Source of the DNA: UBA6016 sp041915365 | GTDB taxonomy: Bacteria > Campylobacterota > Campylobacteria > Campylobacterales > UBA6016 | Length of the DNA: 64,000 nt | NCBI GenBank assembly: GCA_041915365.1 | Contig: JAYSBP010000002.1 | Coordinates: 62,001 to 126,000 of the forward strand | Reading direction: 5' to 3' | Shown: one piece after another, positions 44,606 to 52,523 of the stretch | Position numbering within the stretch: position 1 is the first letter of the stretch | How the letters are laid out: every line of letters starts with the position of its first letter | Program-made: the position numbers and the translations under genes | Notes under the pieces: generated by a model | Told to the model about the DNA's origin: nothing | The model's database searches: none | The model's input: only the letters and a program-made list of their open reading frames with translations

Positions 44606-44908
44606 CTAGGCTATCGGGGCTTTGTCTATCAGCGAGAGCGGCACGTTAACGTCAAATATTTTGCCCCTGATATTTTGTATCCCAAAGCTCTCCAGCCTAG
44701 CCGTGTGCTTTGTCAAATATCTGTTTGCATTTGCCTCATCGGCAAACAGATATATCCCGCCAGCCTCTTTCGTCTCGGCATTTTCGGTCCATATCTTCCA
44801 TATTAGCCCCTCTTCTGCGGCTATATCCTCGGCAAGCCCTTTGAACGCTTCGCTCATCTCATCGCCAAACGGTGCTTGCATTGGAAAATCTACTTGCAAT
44901 AATTTCAT
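44606..44908 (-). CDS. YdhR-family putative monooxygenase
   Basis: A 100-aa ABM/dimeric alpha-beta barrel protein: LLQVDFPMQAPFG, GLIWKIWTENAETKEAGGIYLF, and YLTKHTARLESFGI match the YdhR family almost throughout. It is described structurally as a possible monooxygenase; the physiological substrate is unknown. It lies upstream of the CxxC protein on the same strand. Confidence 0.88.
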   Translation of the reverse strand: MKLLQVDFPMQAPFGDEMSEAFKGLAEDIAAEEGLIWKIWTENAETKEAGGIYLFADEANANRYLTKHTARLESFGIQNIRGKIFDVNVPLSLIDKAPIA

Positions 44909-45003
44909 CTTTTATCCTTTTTGTATCGCTTTTATAAAATCTCATAGTGACAATAATATCTGAAGCCCTCTTTGCCTTAGAAACCCACTTGATATACCGT
45001 GAG

Positions 45004-45022
45004 ACCCGCAGTAGTTGCGGGT
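45004..45022 (-). terminator. Hairpin after the dihaem cytochrome gene
   Basis: Perfect stem ACCCGCA / TGCGGGT with a five-base loop, nine bases after the cytochrome stop on the minus strand. No T run follows, so termination is probable but not certain. Confidence 0.55.
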
Positions 45023-45030
45023 ACAGAATG

Positions 45031-45975
45031 CTAATACGTAGCCGTTATATTATTCTCCTTCCTCCACTTTATAATCTGATTGTAGTCACCGAATTTATGT
45101 TGAGCCTGCGAAAAAGGGTCTGGATATGGCCCCATATGATACGACACAGGTCTATCCTCGATATGCGGATACTCTTTTTGTAGATTTGGTTTTGGCCTAG
45201 TGCGCTTGTCGTCATTGATGTAAGCGGCTACATCTATGGCCTCTTCATCGGTCAGTATTGGATTTTCCCAAGTTACGCCAAGAGGCATATTATACTTGAT
45301 AAACTGCGCCGCCTTGATGACTCTGTGCATTGACGAGCCTGGCTGATACGACATTTTGCCCCATAGCGGAGGATATATGTACGATATTTTGTCCTCTTTT
45401 AGCTGCCCCTCTCCATTCTTGCCATGGCAGGATACACAATACTTCTCATATACCATCTTTCCTTTTTTCGTATCTGCGGCCCTATTTGGTAGCACTATAT
45501 CCTTAAGGTCATCGCCAGCCACATGGGAGCCAGTAGGCACGCCGGTACTAAGCCACTTCATATAGCTCACTATCGCCAGCATTTCTTTGCTTTCGAGAGG
45601 CATTTTCTTGCCATTCAACGGTCTTTCGATGCAGTTGTTTACACGCTGAGATAGCGTCAAGAATTTCCCTTCCCTGCCCCTGTATTGCGGATACCTTGCG
45701 TGTGTAGAGAAATAATTTAGCCCATAAGGTCTTCTGCCAGAATCAAGATGGCAGTTATTGCACCCAAGGCCATTGCCGCCATAGTGTCCCACTTTGCCTT
45801 TTGGCCCAAGATAGTATGGGAAGTTGGTTACAAGCTCCTTTCCGTACCTTATCAAATCGCCAGTCTTGCCGGACGGAATAGTGCTTTCATCCGGTGGACT
45901 ATAAAGACTTTCTGCGGCAGATACGCCAACAGCCAACAAAGATACGGCAAACAAACATTTAACTAACGGTTTCAT
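45031..45975 (-). CDS. Dihaem cytochrome c, TsdA-like thiosulfate dehydrogenase family
   Basis: A 314-aa periplasmic cytochrome with a signal peptide (LVKCLFAVSLLAVGVSAAES). Haem 1 binds at CNNCH in GLGCNNCHLDSGRRPYG and haem 2 at CVSCH in KYCVSCHGKNGEG. The segment VNNCIERPLNGKKMPLES sits where TsdA enzymes place the unusual cysteine axial ligand of the active-site haem, and the context matches TsdA (x-C-x-ER-LNG). It probably interconverts thiosulfate and tetrathionate. It is divergent from a periplasmic rhodanese gene, which fits sulfur metabolism. Other dihaem oxidases cannot be excluded. Confidence 0.82.
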   Translation of the reverse strand: MKPLVKCLFAVSLLAVGVSAAESLYSPPDESTIPSGKTGDLIRYGKELVTNFPYYLGPKGKVGHYGGNGLGCNNCHLDSGRRPYGLNYFSTHARYPQYRGREGKFLTLSQRVNNCIERPLNGKKMPLESKEMLAIVSYMKWLSTGVPTGSHVAGDDLKDIVLPNRAADTKKGKMVYEKYCVSCHGKNGEGQLKEDKISYIYPPLWGKMSYQPGSSMHRVIKAAQFIKYNMPLGVTWENPILTDEEAIDVAAYINDDKRTRPKPNLQKEYPHIEDRPVSYHMGPYPDPFSQAQHKFGDYNQIIKWRKENNITATY

Positions 45976-46160
45976 TTCTACTCCTCCTATGTAATAGAAA
46001 AATACGAAATAGACCGCAGCAAAGAAAGACTGCGGTCAACAGCCAATCCAAAGCCCAGACAATAATTAAACGCCATTGTCTCAAGGCGCAATGTATTATA
46101 AAAACTTATTTAGCTTTCAGGTGTGGGTATGAGGTATTATTTTTAATATAAGAAAGACTT

Positions 46161-46187
46161 TTGTTATAAATTATCTATCGATATAAT
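46161..46187 (+). promoter_or_regulatory. Probable vegetative promoter for the rhodanese gene
   Basis: A good -10 box TATAAT at 46182-46187 is preceded by TTGTTA at 46161-46166, spacing 15, a little short. It is about 30 bases before the rhodanese start. The roughly 240-base divergent region with the cytochrome gene holds no other convincing element. Confidence 0.5.
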
Positions 46188-46217
46188 GACTTCTAAAAAA
46201 TATTGGAGGGACGGATT

Positions 46218-46685
46218 ATGAAAAAAATGACGATTGCTTTGATAGCTACATCGATATTGGGAAGTTCGGCTTTTGCCTACGATGCGGCATTGGCTCAAAA
46301 GATGAATGATTTTTATTCACACATGGATTTTAATGCTTTGTCAAATAGCAAGCTAATCATGAAGCCTGAAGTACTAATGGAGGAGCTAAAAAAGGGCTCC
46401 GATATAGTGCTTTTGGATGTTAGAACAAAAGAGGAGCAGTCTGTGGTCAAGCTGGCTTTGCCAAATTCTATTGAGATTCCGTTGAGCGAGCTTTTTGCCG
46501 CACAAAATCTAGCGAAGCTACCAAGCGATAAAACAATAGTAGTCGTGTGTCACTCAGGCACCAGAGCTACACCTGCCGCATTTAATCTAAAAATGCTCGG
46601 ATTCAAAAAAGTACACATACTAGAAAACGGTATGGTCGGTCTAGCGCAATTCAGCGCTCCAAAATATTGTCCGATGAAAAAATAA
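46218..46685 (+). CDS. Periplasmic rhodanese-domain protein
   Basis: A 155-aa exported protein. Signal peptide MKKMTIALIATSILGSSAFA; rhodanese domain from about residue 45, with DVRTKEEQSV and the active-site loop VCHSGTRATPAAFNL (catalytic Cys). It transfers sulfane sulfur, for example from thiosulfate. ATG 46218 follows a strong GGAGGGACGG. It is divergent from the TsdA-like cytochrome, suggesting joint control in thiosulfate or tetrathionate use. Confidence 0.88.
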   Translation: MKKMTIALIATSILGSSAFAYDAALAQKMNDFYSHMDFNALSNSKLIMKPEVLMEELKKGSDIVLLDVRTKEEQSVVKLALPNSIEIPLSELFAAQNLAKLPSDKTIVVVCHSGTRATPAAFNLKMLGFKKVHILENGMVGLAQFSAPKYCPMKK

Positions 46686-46942
46686 AAAACAATATGGCGT
46701 ATCATAGATGCGCAGTGTTTAACACCGATACTCTCCATTTTTACATTATGTTTTGCGCATTGTATTTTATTCTGATTTTACGACAATTCTTCTGTTTTTG
46801 TGTGATTTTATTGCGGTGTGGTGGAGGTGAATAAACTCAAAGCGAACTTTTTGAAAAGATATTCTTTAAAAGTCATTTTTGAAAAAAAATAATTTCCATT
46901 AGAAATAGCAAGAAGTTTTAACTTTTTTTATCAGTTTTATAT

Positions 46943-46958
46943 TTGTAAAATTATACAA
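46943..46958. promoter_or_regulatory. Palindrome upstream of the four-repeat membrane protein
   Basis: TTGTA-AAATTA-TACAA, five-base perfect arms, 20 bases before the start of the next gene and overlapping a possible -10 (AATTATAC). It could be an operator. The remaining AT-rich 293-base gap (46686-46978) holds no gene I can support. Confidence 0.35.
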
Positions 46959-46978
46959 CAAGAAATCAAAGGTAGCAA

Positions 46979-47725
46979 ATGACTAATTCAGTGATAAAAG
47001 TCCCAGAAGCAACACTAATATTTTGGATTGTTAAAATATTTGCTACTACACTTGGTGAAACTGGTGGCGATGCCGTATCAATGTCATTAGGTCTTGGTTA
47101 CCTAACTGGAACAATCATTTTTGCCGCACTATTTGTCATTTTGGTGGCAATACAAATCAGAGCAACTTCATATAATCAATGGCTTTATTGGGCAACAATT
47201 GTTGCTACCACAACAGTTGGAACAACATTGGCGGATTTCTGCGATAGGTCGTTAGGAATTGGCTACACTGGCGGCTCCGCACTACTAATAGTACTTTTAC
47301 TATCCTCGTTATTTATATGGCATAAATCAACTGGAAGTATCTCAATCCAGAGCATTACAACACATAAAGCCGAAATGTTTTATTGGATTACAATTATGTT
47401 TTCCCAGACATTAGGAACAGCATTTGGTGATTGGCTTGCTGACACTGCTAACTTTGGTTATGTTAAGGCAGGAATGCTTTTCGGTAGTTTTCTATTGGTG
47501 CTTGCTATTATGTACTTTTTTACCAATGTATCTAGAACATTTTTGTTTTGGTCAGCCTTTATACTTACAAGACCATTAGGGGCAGTTGTTGGCGATTTTT
47601 TAGATAAACCAATAGCCAATGGTGGTTTGGCAATGAGTAGGTTCGGAGCTACTGCTATTTTGTTATTTGCTATTTTGATTTTACTTTTATTTTTTAAACA
47701 AAAAAAGGCAGAGTCTCAGCATTAA
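46979..47725 (+). CDS. COG4705-type membrane protein with four internal repeats
   Basis: A 248-aa integral membrane protein with about eight helices. A unit of the form T-x-G-x3-G/A-D followed by a Gly-rich exit recurs four times: TLGETGGDAVSMSLGLGY, TVGTTLADFCDRSLGIGY, TLGTAFGDWLADTANFGY, PLGAVVGDFLDKPIANGG. This suggests two rounds of duplication and a transporter-like core with charged Asp in each repeat. Function unknown; the substrate may be a cation (inference). Codon use is AT-rich (ATT, TTA, GGT), unlike neighbours. It stands alone. Confidence 0.72.
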   Translation: MTNSVIKVPEATLIFWIVKIFATTLGETGGDAVSMSLGLGYLTGTIIFAALFVILVAIQIRATSYNQWLYWATIVATTTVGTTLADFCDRSLGIGYTGGSALLIVLLLSSLFIWHKSTGSISIQSITTHKAEMFYWITIMFSQTLGTAFGDWLADTANFGYVKAGMLFGSFLLVLAIMYFFTNVSRTFLFWSAFILTRPLGAVVGDFLDKPIANGGLAMSRFGATAILLFAILILLLFFKQKKAESQH

Positions 47726-47741
47726 ATCTTTCACAACCCGA

Positions 47742-47789
47742 TTAGCGCATTAACACCCGTAAAGGGTGTGCTTCGCAATGTGTCGCTAA
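47742..47789. terminator. Nested hairpin after the COG4705 gene
   Basis: Inner stem ACACCC / GGGTGT (loop GTAAA) within outer arms TTAGCG / CGCTAA. It follows the COG4705 stop by about 16 bases. No T run. The rest of the gap to the tmRNA (to 47969) shows no supported gene. Confidence 0.4.
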
Positions 47790-47969
47790 GCGAAAAGCCA
47801 CTTAAAAACTATAATGCCAATATTAAACACTAAAAGGCTTTTACCGTGTGGCAATGGTTATTGCATATTTTGGGACTGCTAAAATCTTGGCTGCATTTGG
47901 AGTCAATCTATAAAATTTTGAAATTATTCGGTTTTGAAAGGATTATGGAAATTATTAAAAACTATATTT

Positions 47970-48347
47970 TGGTGGAGATGGCGGGAATCGAACCCGCGTC
48001 CAAAACTCTCTTCCCCTAAGCTTCTACATGTTTAGTACGATTGATTTGTTAGTCTACTCGGAGGCACATACGCACTAGGCCAGACCCTCGCAGACAGACT
48101 AGAGTTTCGCCGCATGCTCAGCCCAAAGCATTTTGGCTATCCGTCGAAGTGTTATGCCCCTTAGCTCTCAGACGGCGAGAGAGAAAAGCGACACGCCCGT
48201 TATATTTTTAACTTAGGCTGCTAGTGCAGCTGCAGGGCGGAAAGATGCATTGTTTGCATTTATTTGTTGCGAGCTATTTTTACGGCACACTCAAGCCGAC
48301 ATGCTGCCTAGACAAAGACTGAGTCCTGTCGAAGCCAAGTCACCCCC
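47970..48347 (-). ncRNA. ssrA: Transfer-messenger RNA (tmRNA)
   Basis: About 378 nt. The minus strand starts GGGGGTGACTTGGCTTCGAC, the typical 5' end, and ends with a T-arm (GGCGGGTTCGAATCCCGCC-like) and a 3' CCA at 47972-47970, forming the tRNA-like domain. The tag reading frame ends at TAA near 48213 and translates to ANNASFRPAAALAA, with the expected Ala-Ala end recognised by ClpXP. Two pseudoknot-like GC stems are visible around the tag. It rescues stalled ribosomes with SmpB. Confidence 0.95.
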
Positions 48348-48364
48348 ATAAAGAAAGAGCGAAA

Positions 48365-48778
48365 TTATATCGTAATCTTCGCTGGAATATTTAGAATTTT
48401 CGGCTGTATCGGCGATAGTTCGACGACGTTAGCCTCAAGCTCTTTTCGCCAGCCGCTGAATATATCACTGATGGACAGCATCCAGTTGACAAAGTCATTT
48501 GTCGCAGGCCCCTCCGATACCCTAGCCTCCTCCAGTACTGACTCTACAAGCTCTGAGGCCTTATTCATTCTATCTAGCTTCATAAATGCGCTTGCCGATT
48601 TGATATTGTGAAATATACGGAATAGCTCGCCTACGTTTTTTTTGTAAGAGTCCGGTTTTTCTAGCCCTAGAGCCAGTCCTTCCATCTCATCGCACATCAA
48701 TCCATAATGCCCGACAAACTCGTCTATGATGTCATAATCTATCTCAGCCTTGAGCTGTAAATCATCTATTATTCCCAT
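48365..48778 (-). CDS. Hpt-domain phosphotransfer-like protein
   Basis: A 137-aa helical protein. The motif FHNIKSASAFMKLDRM carries the histidine of Hpt domains (HxxKGSS-like, here HNIKSAS). It would relay phosphoryl groups between histidine kinases and response regulators; a partner is not evident. It precedes the tmRNA on the same strand by 17 bases and is divergent from the diguanylate cyclase. Confidence 0.85.
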   Translation of the reverse strand: MGIIDDLQLKAEIDYDIIDEFVGHYGLMCDEMEGLALGLEKPDSYKKNVGELFRIFHNIKSASAFMKLDRMNKASELVESVLEEARVSEGPATNDFVNWMLSISDIFSGWRKELEANVVELSPIQPKILNIPAKITI

Positions 48779-48927
48779 ACTGATATTCTATATTGTTTTG
48801 CTTTTAGCTAAACTAAGACTCAAACAGTATTTATTAAGCATCCAATATCTCTTTTTGATGTTTACAAAACAAATTTTCGTGTTATAATCCAACCCCTAAC
48901 GTAAATAACGCCACACTGGAGTCGGCC

Positions 48928-50466
48928 ATGAAGATAAGCATAAAGACTTTCAACATTGCCATATATATTTTTATAACCGCACTAATAATATGTTGCATAG
49001 ATATGTTGCACACAAAAATCATCACGGAAGCGATATTTTTGGTATCTTTCGCCGCTTTTTGGATTTTTCTGGAAAGAGAGATACTAACACCGATACGAAA
49101 AGTCAGCGAATACACCGCAAATAGAGATACAAAAATACCAAATTCAATATTCTCGGAGATAGCGACGCTCAAAAACGGTGTAAAAGAAGCATTCGACGAT
49201 ATGGACTCAATTCACGCCAACCTTCAGAGTATCATCAAAAACGAAACCGCAAAATCAGAAAAAACAAGCAGTTTTCTCCAAAAGCTTTTTAACAATATGC
49301 AAAACGGCATATTAATCCACGATATCGACGGCAACATCATAGACGTCAACGACACCACCGTACAAATGTATGCTTGCGGCACAAAAGAACAAATGCTGGG
49401 CCTAAAAGTAGTGGATATCTCGACGCAAAACAACCCGCTAGATAAACTTGGGCAGATGTGGGAAGATGTCTTGGGCGGGCATGAGCAAAACTTTGAATGG
49501 GAGTGCAAGAAGGTTGATGGAGAAGCGTTTTATGCCAAAGTATTTTTGAGCAAAGTGGAGACGGATAGCGGCTCTTTCATCCTTGCCGACATAACGGACA
49601 TAAGCGAAAGCAAAAAACGAAACGAACTTGTCAAGTCCATTATCGATTTGCAAGAAAATATGGTTGCACTAGCAAGCAACAAAGAGTTTTTGGTATACAA
49701 CGAAAGCTTTGCAAGGTATTTTTGCTTTGAAAATATAGAGCAGGCAAATATGCACTTTGAGTGTATAAACGGTATGTTTATGGATGGGCAACTGCTTTGC
49801 AAACTAGGCTCTTGTAAGTTTGGCAGAATAATGAAAAAAGAGGATAACAAGCTGTTTTGCGAAAATCCAAACGGCAAAAAAGAGATATTCCTCATAGCTA
49901 CAAACAAAATTCCAAACGAAAATAAATATATAGTCTCATTGACAGAGATAACGGCGATGGAGCTAGAAAAGCAAGCGCTAGAGCTCAAATCAAGCACCGA
50001 CCACCTCACGTCTCTCAAAAATAGAGGGGCTTTCGACAAAATGATAGAGCTTGAGATAAGCAAATGCAGGCAAACAAATGACAATCTCTCTCTTATTATG
50101 TTCGATATAGACAAATTCAAAAATATCAATGATACTTTCGGACATCAAGTCGGGGATGAGACTCTAAAACTACTTGCGCACACGGTGGTCCAAAACACTA
50201 GAAAACACGATGTGGTGGCAAGATACGGTGGTGAGGAGTTTGCCATTATAGCTCCGTACATAGACCTAGATGCAGCTAGAACCTTGGCAGAGAAAATCAG
50301 GGTAATCATAGAAAGATTGGACGTAGCAGGCGTGCCGAAATTCACTTGCAGTTTTGGCGTTGCGACACTAGGTGAAGAGGAAAATAGCGAAGAGCTGATA
50401 AAAAGAGCTGATGATGGGCTTTATAAGGCAAAAGAAGAAGGAAGGAATAAAGTCATATCCGCATAG
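48928..50466 (+). CDS. PAS-containing diguanylate cyclase (GGDEF)
   Basis: A 512-aa membrane signalling enzyme. Two N-terminal helices (about residues 8-48) are followed by a HAMP-like linker and a PAS domain (GILIHDIDGNIIDVNDTTVQMYAC). A second PAS-like region with cysteines (ENIEQANMHFECINGMF, CKLGSCKFG) comes next, then a GGDEF domain with RYGGEEFAIIAPY (GGEEF, active type). There is no EAL domain. It makes cyclic di-GMP in response to a signal sensed by PAS. Confidence 0.93.
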   Translation: MKISIKTFNIAIYIFITALIICCIDMLHTKIITEAIFLVSFAAFWIFLEREILTPIRKVSEYTANRDTKIPNSIFSEIATLKNGVKEAFDDMDSIHANLQSIIKNETAKSEKTSSFLQKLFNNMQNGILIHDIDGNIIDVNDTTVQMYACGTKEQMLGLKVVDISTQNNPLDKLGQMWEDVLGGHEQNFEWECKKVDGEAFYAKVFLSKVETDSGSFILADITDISESKKRNELVKSIIDLQENMVALASNKEFLVYNESFARYFCFENIEQANMHFECINGMFMDGQLLCKLGSCKFGRIMKKEDNKLFCENPNGKKEIFLIATNKIPNENKYIVSLTEITAMELEKQALELKSSTDHLTSLKNRGAFDKMIELEISKCRQTNDNLSLIMFDIDKFKNINDTFGHQVGDETLKLLAHTVVQNTRKHDVVARYGGEEFAIIAPYIDLDAARTLAEKIRVIIERLDVAGVPKFTCSFGVATLGEEENSEELIKRADDGLYKAKEEGRNKVISA

Positions 50467-50480
50467 GATAGACTTTTTTT

Positions 50481-50498
50481 CCTCTCCGTCAGGAGAGG
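50481..50498. terminator. Hairpin between the GGDEF gene and the nif ferredoxin
   Basis: Perfect 7-bp stem CCTCTCC / GGAGAGG with a GTCA loop in the 51-base convergent gap. The T run lies before rather than after the stem on the plus strand, so termination efficiency is unclear in both directions. Confidence 0.5.
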
Positions 50499-50517
50499 GA
50501 GCGAACGAAGCGGTTTA

Positions 50518-50814
50518 TTAGTATTTTAGTCTAACGTGACCGTTTGGTTGCGCAACTTTCATTTGGCATGAAAGTCTAAGAGTTTTGCAAGGGTTTGTAG
50601 CCTCAACAACTTTTAGTACTTTTTCTTCTTTTTCTGTTTTTGGAGATAGGAATTCCATTCCGGCAACAACTTCAACAACACAAGTTCCGCATTCACCGTC
50701 TCTACAACCAAAAGGAAGTCCAGAACCAGCGTTTTCAACGATGTCTTGAATAGTTGCACCCGGTTTTACATTGATAGCTAGAAAATCGTTGAGTATTTCA
50801 ACTCTTGTTGTCAT
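50518..50814 (-). CDS. [2Fe-2S] ferredoxin, nif-cluster type
   Basis: A 98-aa plant-type ferredoxin with ligands in GCRDGECGTCVVEV (C-x4-C-x2-C) and a distal Cys in RLSCQMKV. It is the last gene of the minus-strand nif array, four bases after a second ferredoxin gene. It probably supplies electrons to nitrogenase or to cofactor assembly (inference from context). Confidence 0.88.
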   Translation of the reverse strand: MTTRVEILNDFLAINVKPGATIQDIVENAGSGLPFGCRDGECGTCVVEVVAGMEFLSPKTEKEEKVLKVVEATNPCKTLRLSCQMKVAQPNGHVRLKY

Positions 50815-50818
50815 ATAT

Positions 50819-51166
50819 TTATCCTTTGTATGGTTTTACTAACATTTCGTCTCTAACGATGCATTGGCAAGCGAGTCTGACCGTAGGAGCTTTATCGCTC
50901 ATCTCAAAAGCTTCGGCATCGGCTTTTGTATATACGCCTCTTCCGATAAGAGTAGTTAGCTCTTTACCTTGAGAATCAAGTCTTTCACACTCAGGTGCTT
51001 TTTCGCCAGTGTACATTATCTCGACAGCACAGCTTCCGCATTCGCCATCTTGACAATCGCATGGGATTTTCACACCTGCATCTTTAGCGGCTCTAAGTAG
51101 TATCTCACCATTTCTGATTTCTACTTCCTTATCAGCGCCAAAACCTGAAAACTTAACTTTTACCAT
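50819..51166 (-). CDS. [2Fe-2S] ferredoxin with inserted loop
   Basis: A 115-aa protein with C-x4-C-x2-C ligands in PCDCQDGECGSCAVEI (with an additional Cys) and a fourth ligand in RLACQCIV. An insertion of about 25 residues (GKELTTLIGRGVYTKADAEAF) before the last ligand distinguishes it from the neighbour. It is part of the nif array. The two adjacent ferredoxins may have different partners. Confidence 0.88.
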   Translation of the reverse strand: MVKVKFSGFGADKEVEIRNGEILLRAAKDAGVKIPCDCQDGECGSCAVEIMYTGEKAPECERLDSQGKELTTLIGRGVYTKADAEAFEMSDKAPTVRLACQCIVRDEMLVKPYKG

Positions 51167-51181
51167 TTTTTTACCTCCTTT

Positions 51182-51532
51182 TTAAGATTGCGACTTTTTC
51201 GCTCTGTGATCTCGAAGCCAATTTAACTCCTCTTCGACGTCGTCGAAGTAGTCCTCATCGGCATTTTCAAGCTCTTCTTCACGACAGCCATACACGATAC
51301 CGTGCTCGATAAACTCAACTTCATAGACACGAATGACTTGCAAGAAATCGCCCATATCTCTGATATAGCCCTCTTCACCTGCTTTCATGAGCACGTCACC
51401 CACTTTTGCAAATGGAAAAGTGCCATCGTTTCGTATCTCTTTGATGAGTCTTACCCTCTGCCCAAAGCCGAACTTCGGGAGAATCTCGTCCTTAGCTGAA
51501 GGAGAGCTGTACTTGTGACTGGCAGTTGCCAT
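51182..51532 (-). CDS. nifZ: Nitrogen fixation protein NifZ
   Basis: A 116-aa protein with the NifZ core: FGFGQRVRLIKEIRNDGTFP, VGDVLMKAGEEGYIRDMGDFLQ, YEVEFIEHGIVYGCREEELE. NifZ assists P-cluster maturation of the MoFe protein. The first ATG (MATASHKYSS) makes it overlap the end of nifW by 41 bases; a shorter start near EILPK would avoid this but there is no good site. The acidic-basic tail is variable. Confidence 0.87.
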   Translation of the reverse strand: MATASHKYSSPSAKDEILPKFGFGQRVRLIKEIRNDGTFPFAKVGDVLMKAGEEGYIRDMGDFLQVIRVYEVEFIEHGIVYGCREEELENADEDYFDDVEEELNWLRDHRAKKSQS

Positions 51533-51866
51533 GGTTTACTCCGTGATCTTCTGTTTTGCAGCTCATCTGCGTAGAGCAAGTAAAGCAAGGGGTCGGATTT
51601 TCAAACAATCCCCATACTTCAGCCGCACTAGGGTTGTATCCGCCTTCAAAATCTTTGTATATTTTGATTAAGGCAAACTGATACGCATTAAGAAGCTGCT
51701 CTTCCGTTAGGTTTGGAGCAGTCTTGGCTTTTTCGATGAGTTCGCCGAATTTTTTTAGGATATGGAATCTCTTAACACGAAGTACCTTTTCATCAAACTC
51801 AAGGTCGAAAAATTCAAAATAATCTTCGGCATCGGTCAATTTATAAAATTCATCCAGCTTTTTCAT
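51492..51866 (-). CDS. nifW: Nitrogenase-stabilising protein NifW with Cys-rich tail
   Basis: A 124-aa protein: LTDAEDYFEFFDLEFDEKVLRVKRFHILKKF (in part) is the NifW signature (AEDfl.FF.v.yd..v..vnRLHIL.rF). It protects MoFe protein from oxygen or aids assembly. After residue 90 there is a Cys-rich end (CFTCSTQMSCKTEDHG, then CQSQ) that I do not associate with the family and that also overlaps the nifZ start. Confidence 0.85.
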   Translation of the reverse strand: MKKLDEFYKLTDAEDYFEFFDLEFDEKVLRVKRFHILKKFGELIEKAKTAPNLTEEQLLNAYQFALIKIYKDFEGGYNPSAAEVWGLFENPTPCFTCSTQMSCKTEDHGVNHGNCQSQVQLSFS

Positions 51867-51877
51867 CTTTTGCCCCC

Positions 51878-52207
51878 TTATCTTAGTGCGTCGGCGTCTC
51901 TCTCGCCTGTTCTGATACGATACACCTCATCCACATTGTAAACAAATATTTTGCCGCTTCCGTGATTGAGGTCGTGCGCATTTTCATTGATGATGTCGAT
52001 GGCCTGTTTTTTGTAGACGTCGCTAGAAACCACTATTTCAAGCTTCACTTTTTTGTTTAGCTCACTTGGGTCAAGCTCCCTGTCTAATTTTATATTTCCA
52101 AAGCCTCTCGTATCGGATACTGTAATTCCGCTAATGCCATTTTTTAGCAGTGCGTTTATAATATCCGAAAGCCTATCTTCGTTGACTACAGCCATCACCA
52201 TTTTCAT
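51878..52207 (-). CDS. PII-family regulator with shortened T-loop
   Basis: A 109-aa PII protein. KMVMAVVNEDRLSDIINALLKNGISGITV and the C-terminal GSGKIFVYNVDEVYRIRTGERDADAL (in part) are clear PII elements, including the ATP-binding RIRTGE. Between GFGNIKL and VKLEIVV the T-loop is about five residues shorter than in GlnB and lacks the YRGAEY segment with the uridylylated Tyr51. It is thus probably controlled by ligand binding alone and may act on nitrogenase genes or enzymes. Confidence 0.88.
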   Translation of the reverse strand: MKMVMAVVNEDRLSDIINALLKNGISGITVSDTRGFGNIKLDRELDPSELNKKVKLEIVVSSDVYKKQAIDIINENAHDLNHGSGKIFVYNVDEVYRIRTGERDADALR

Positions 52208-52232
52208 CTTATATCCTTTGTGATTTGTACGG

Positions 52233-52502
52233 TTACGCTACTTCCATAGGTACGTGTTCAAAACAGCCTTTTGGGCAAACTTTTGCACACACTAGACAGC
52301 CTATGCAGTTTTCCGCATTGACAAGTATCATATATTTGTGCTCATCGCCATCTTCGTCTTCTTCCTCTGTCAAAGTCATAACAGATGAAGGACAGGCCTT
52401 AAAGCATCTACCACAAGCTATACATTTTTCTTTATCCAAGCTCTCTGCAAACTTTTGTACCCATTCACCGCCACCTTTTGTTCTAGCCATTGCATACGCC
52501 AT
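52233..52502 (-). CDS. fdxB: Nif-specific ferredoxin III (2x[4Fe-4S])
   Basis: An 89-aa bacterial-type ferredoxin. CIACGRCFKACPSSVM and CIGCLVCAKVCPKGCF give two [4Fe-4S] clusters, separated by an acidic insert (TEEEDEDGDEHKYM) that marks the nif-specific FdxB type. It may feed electrons to nitrogenase or NifB/EN steps. Confidence 0.92.
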   Translation of the reverse strand: MAYAMARTKGGGEWVQKFAESLDKEKCIACGRCFKACPSSVMTLTEEEDEDGDEHKYMILVNAENCIGCLVCAKVCPKGCFEHVPMEVA

Positions 52503-52523
52503 ATTTATCTCCTTGTTTTGAAT

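Noticed and set aside
46686..46978. Possible small gene or RNA in the AT-rich gap
   Set aside because: No open frame with a ribosome site and no stable fold beyond a short palindrome.
50481..50498. Hairpin CCTCTCC-GTCA-GGAGAGG as part of a repeat family or CRISPR
   Set aside because: I see no second copy with regular spacing in the window, and no array of direct repeats or cas genes; a lone hairpin between convergent genes fits an ordinary transcript end.
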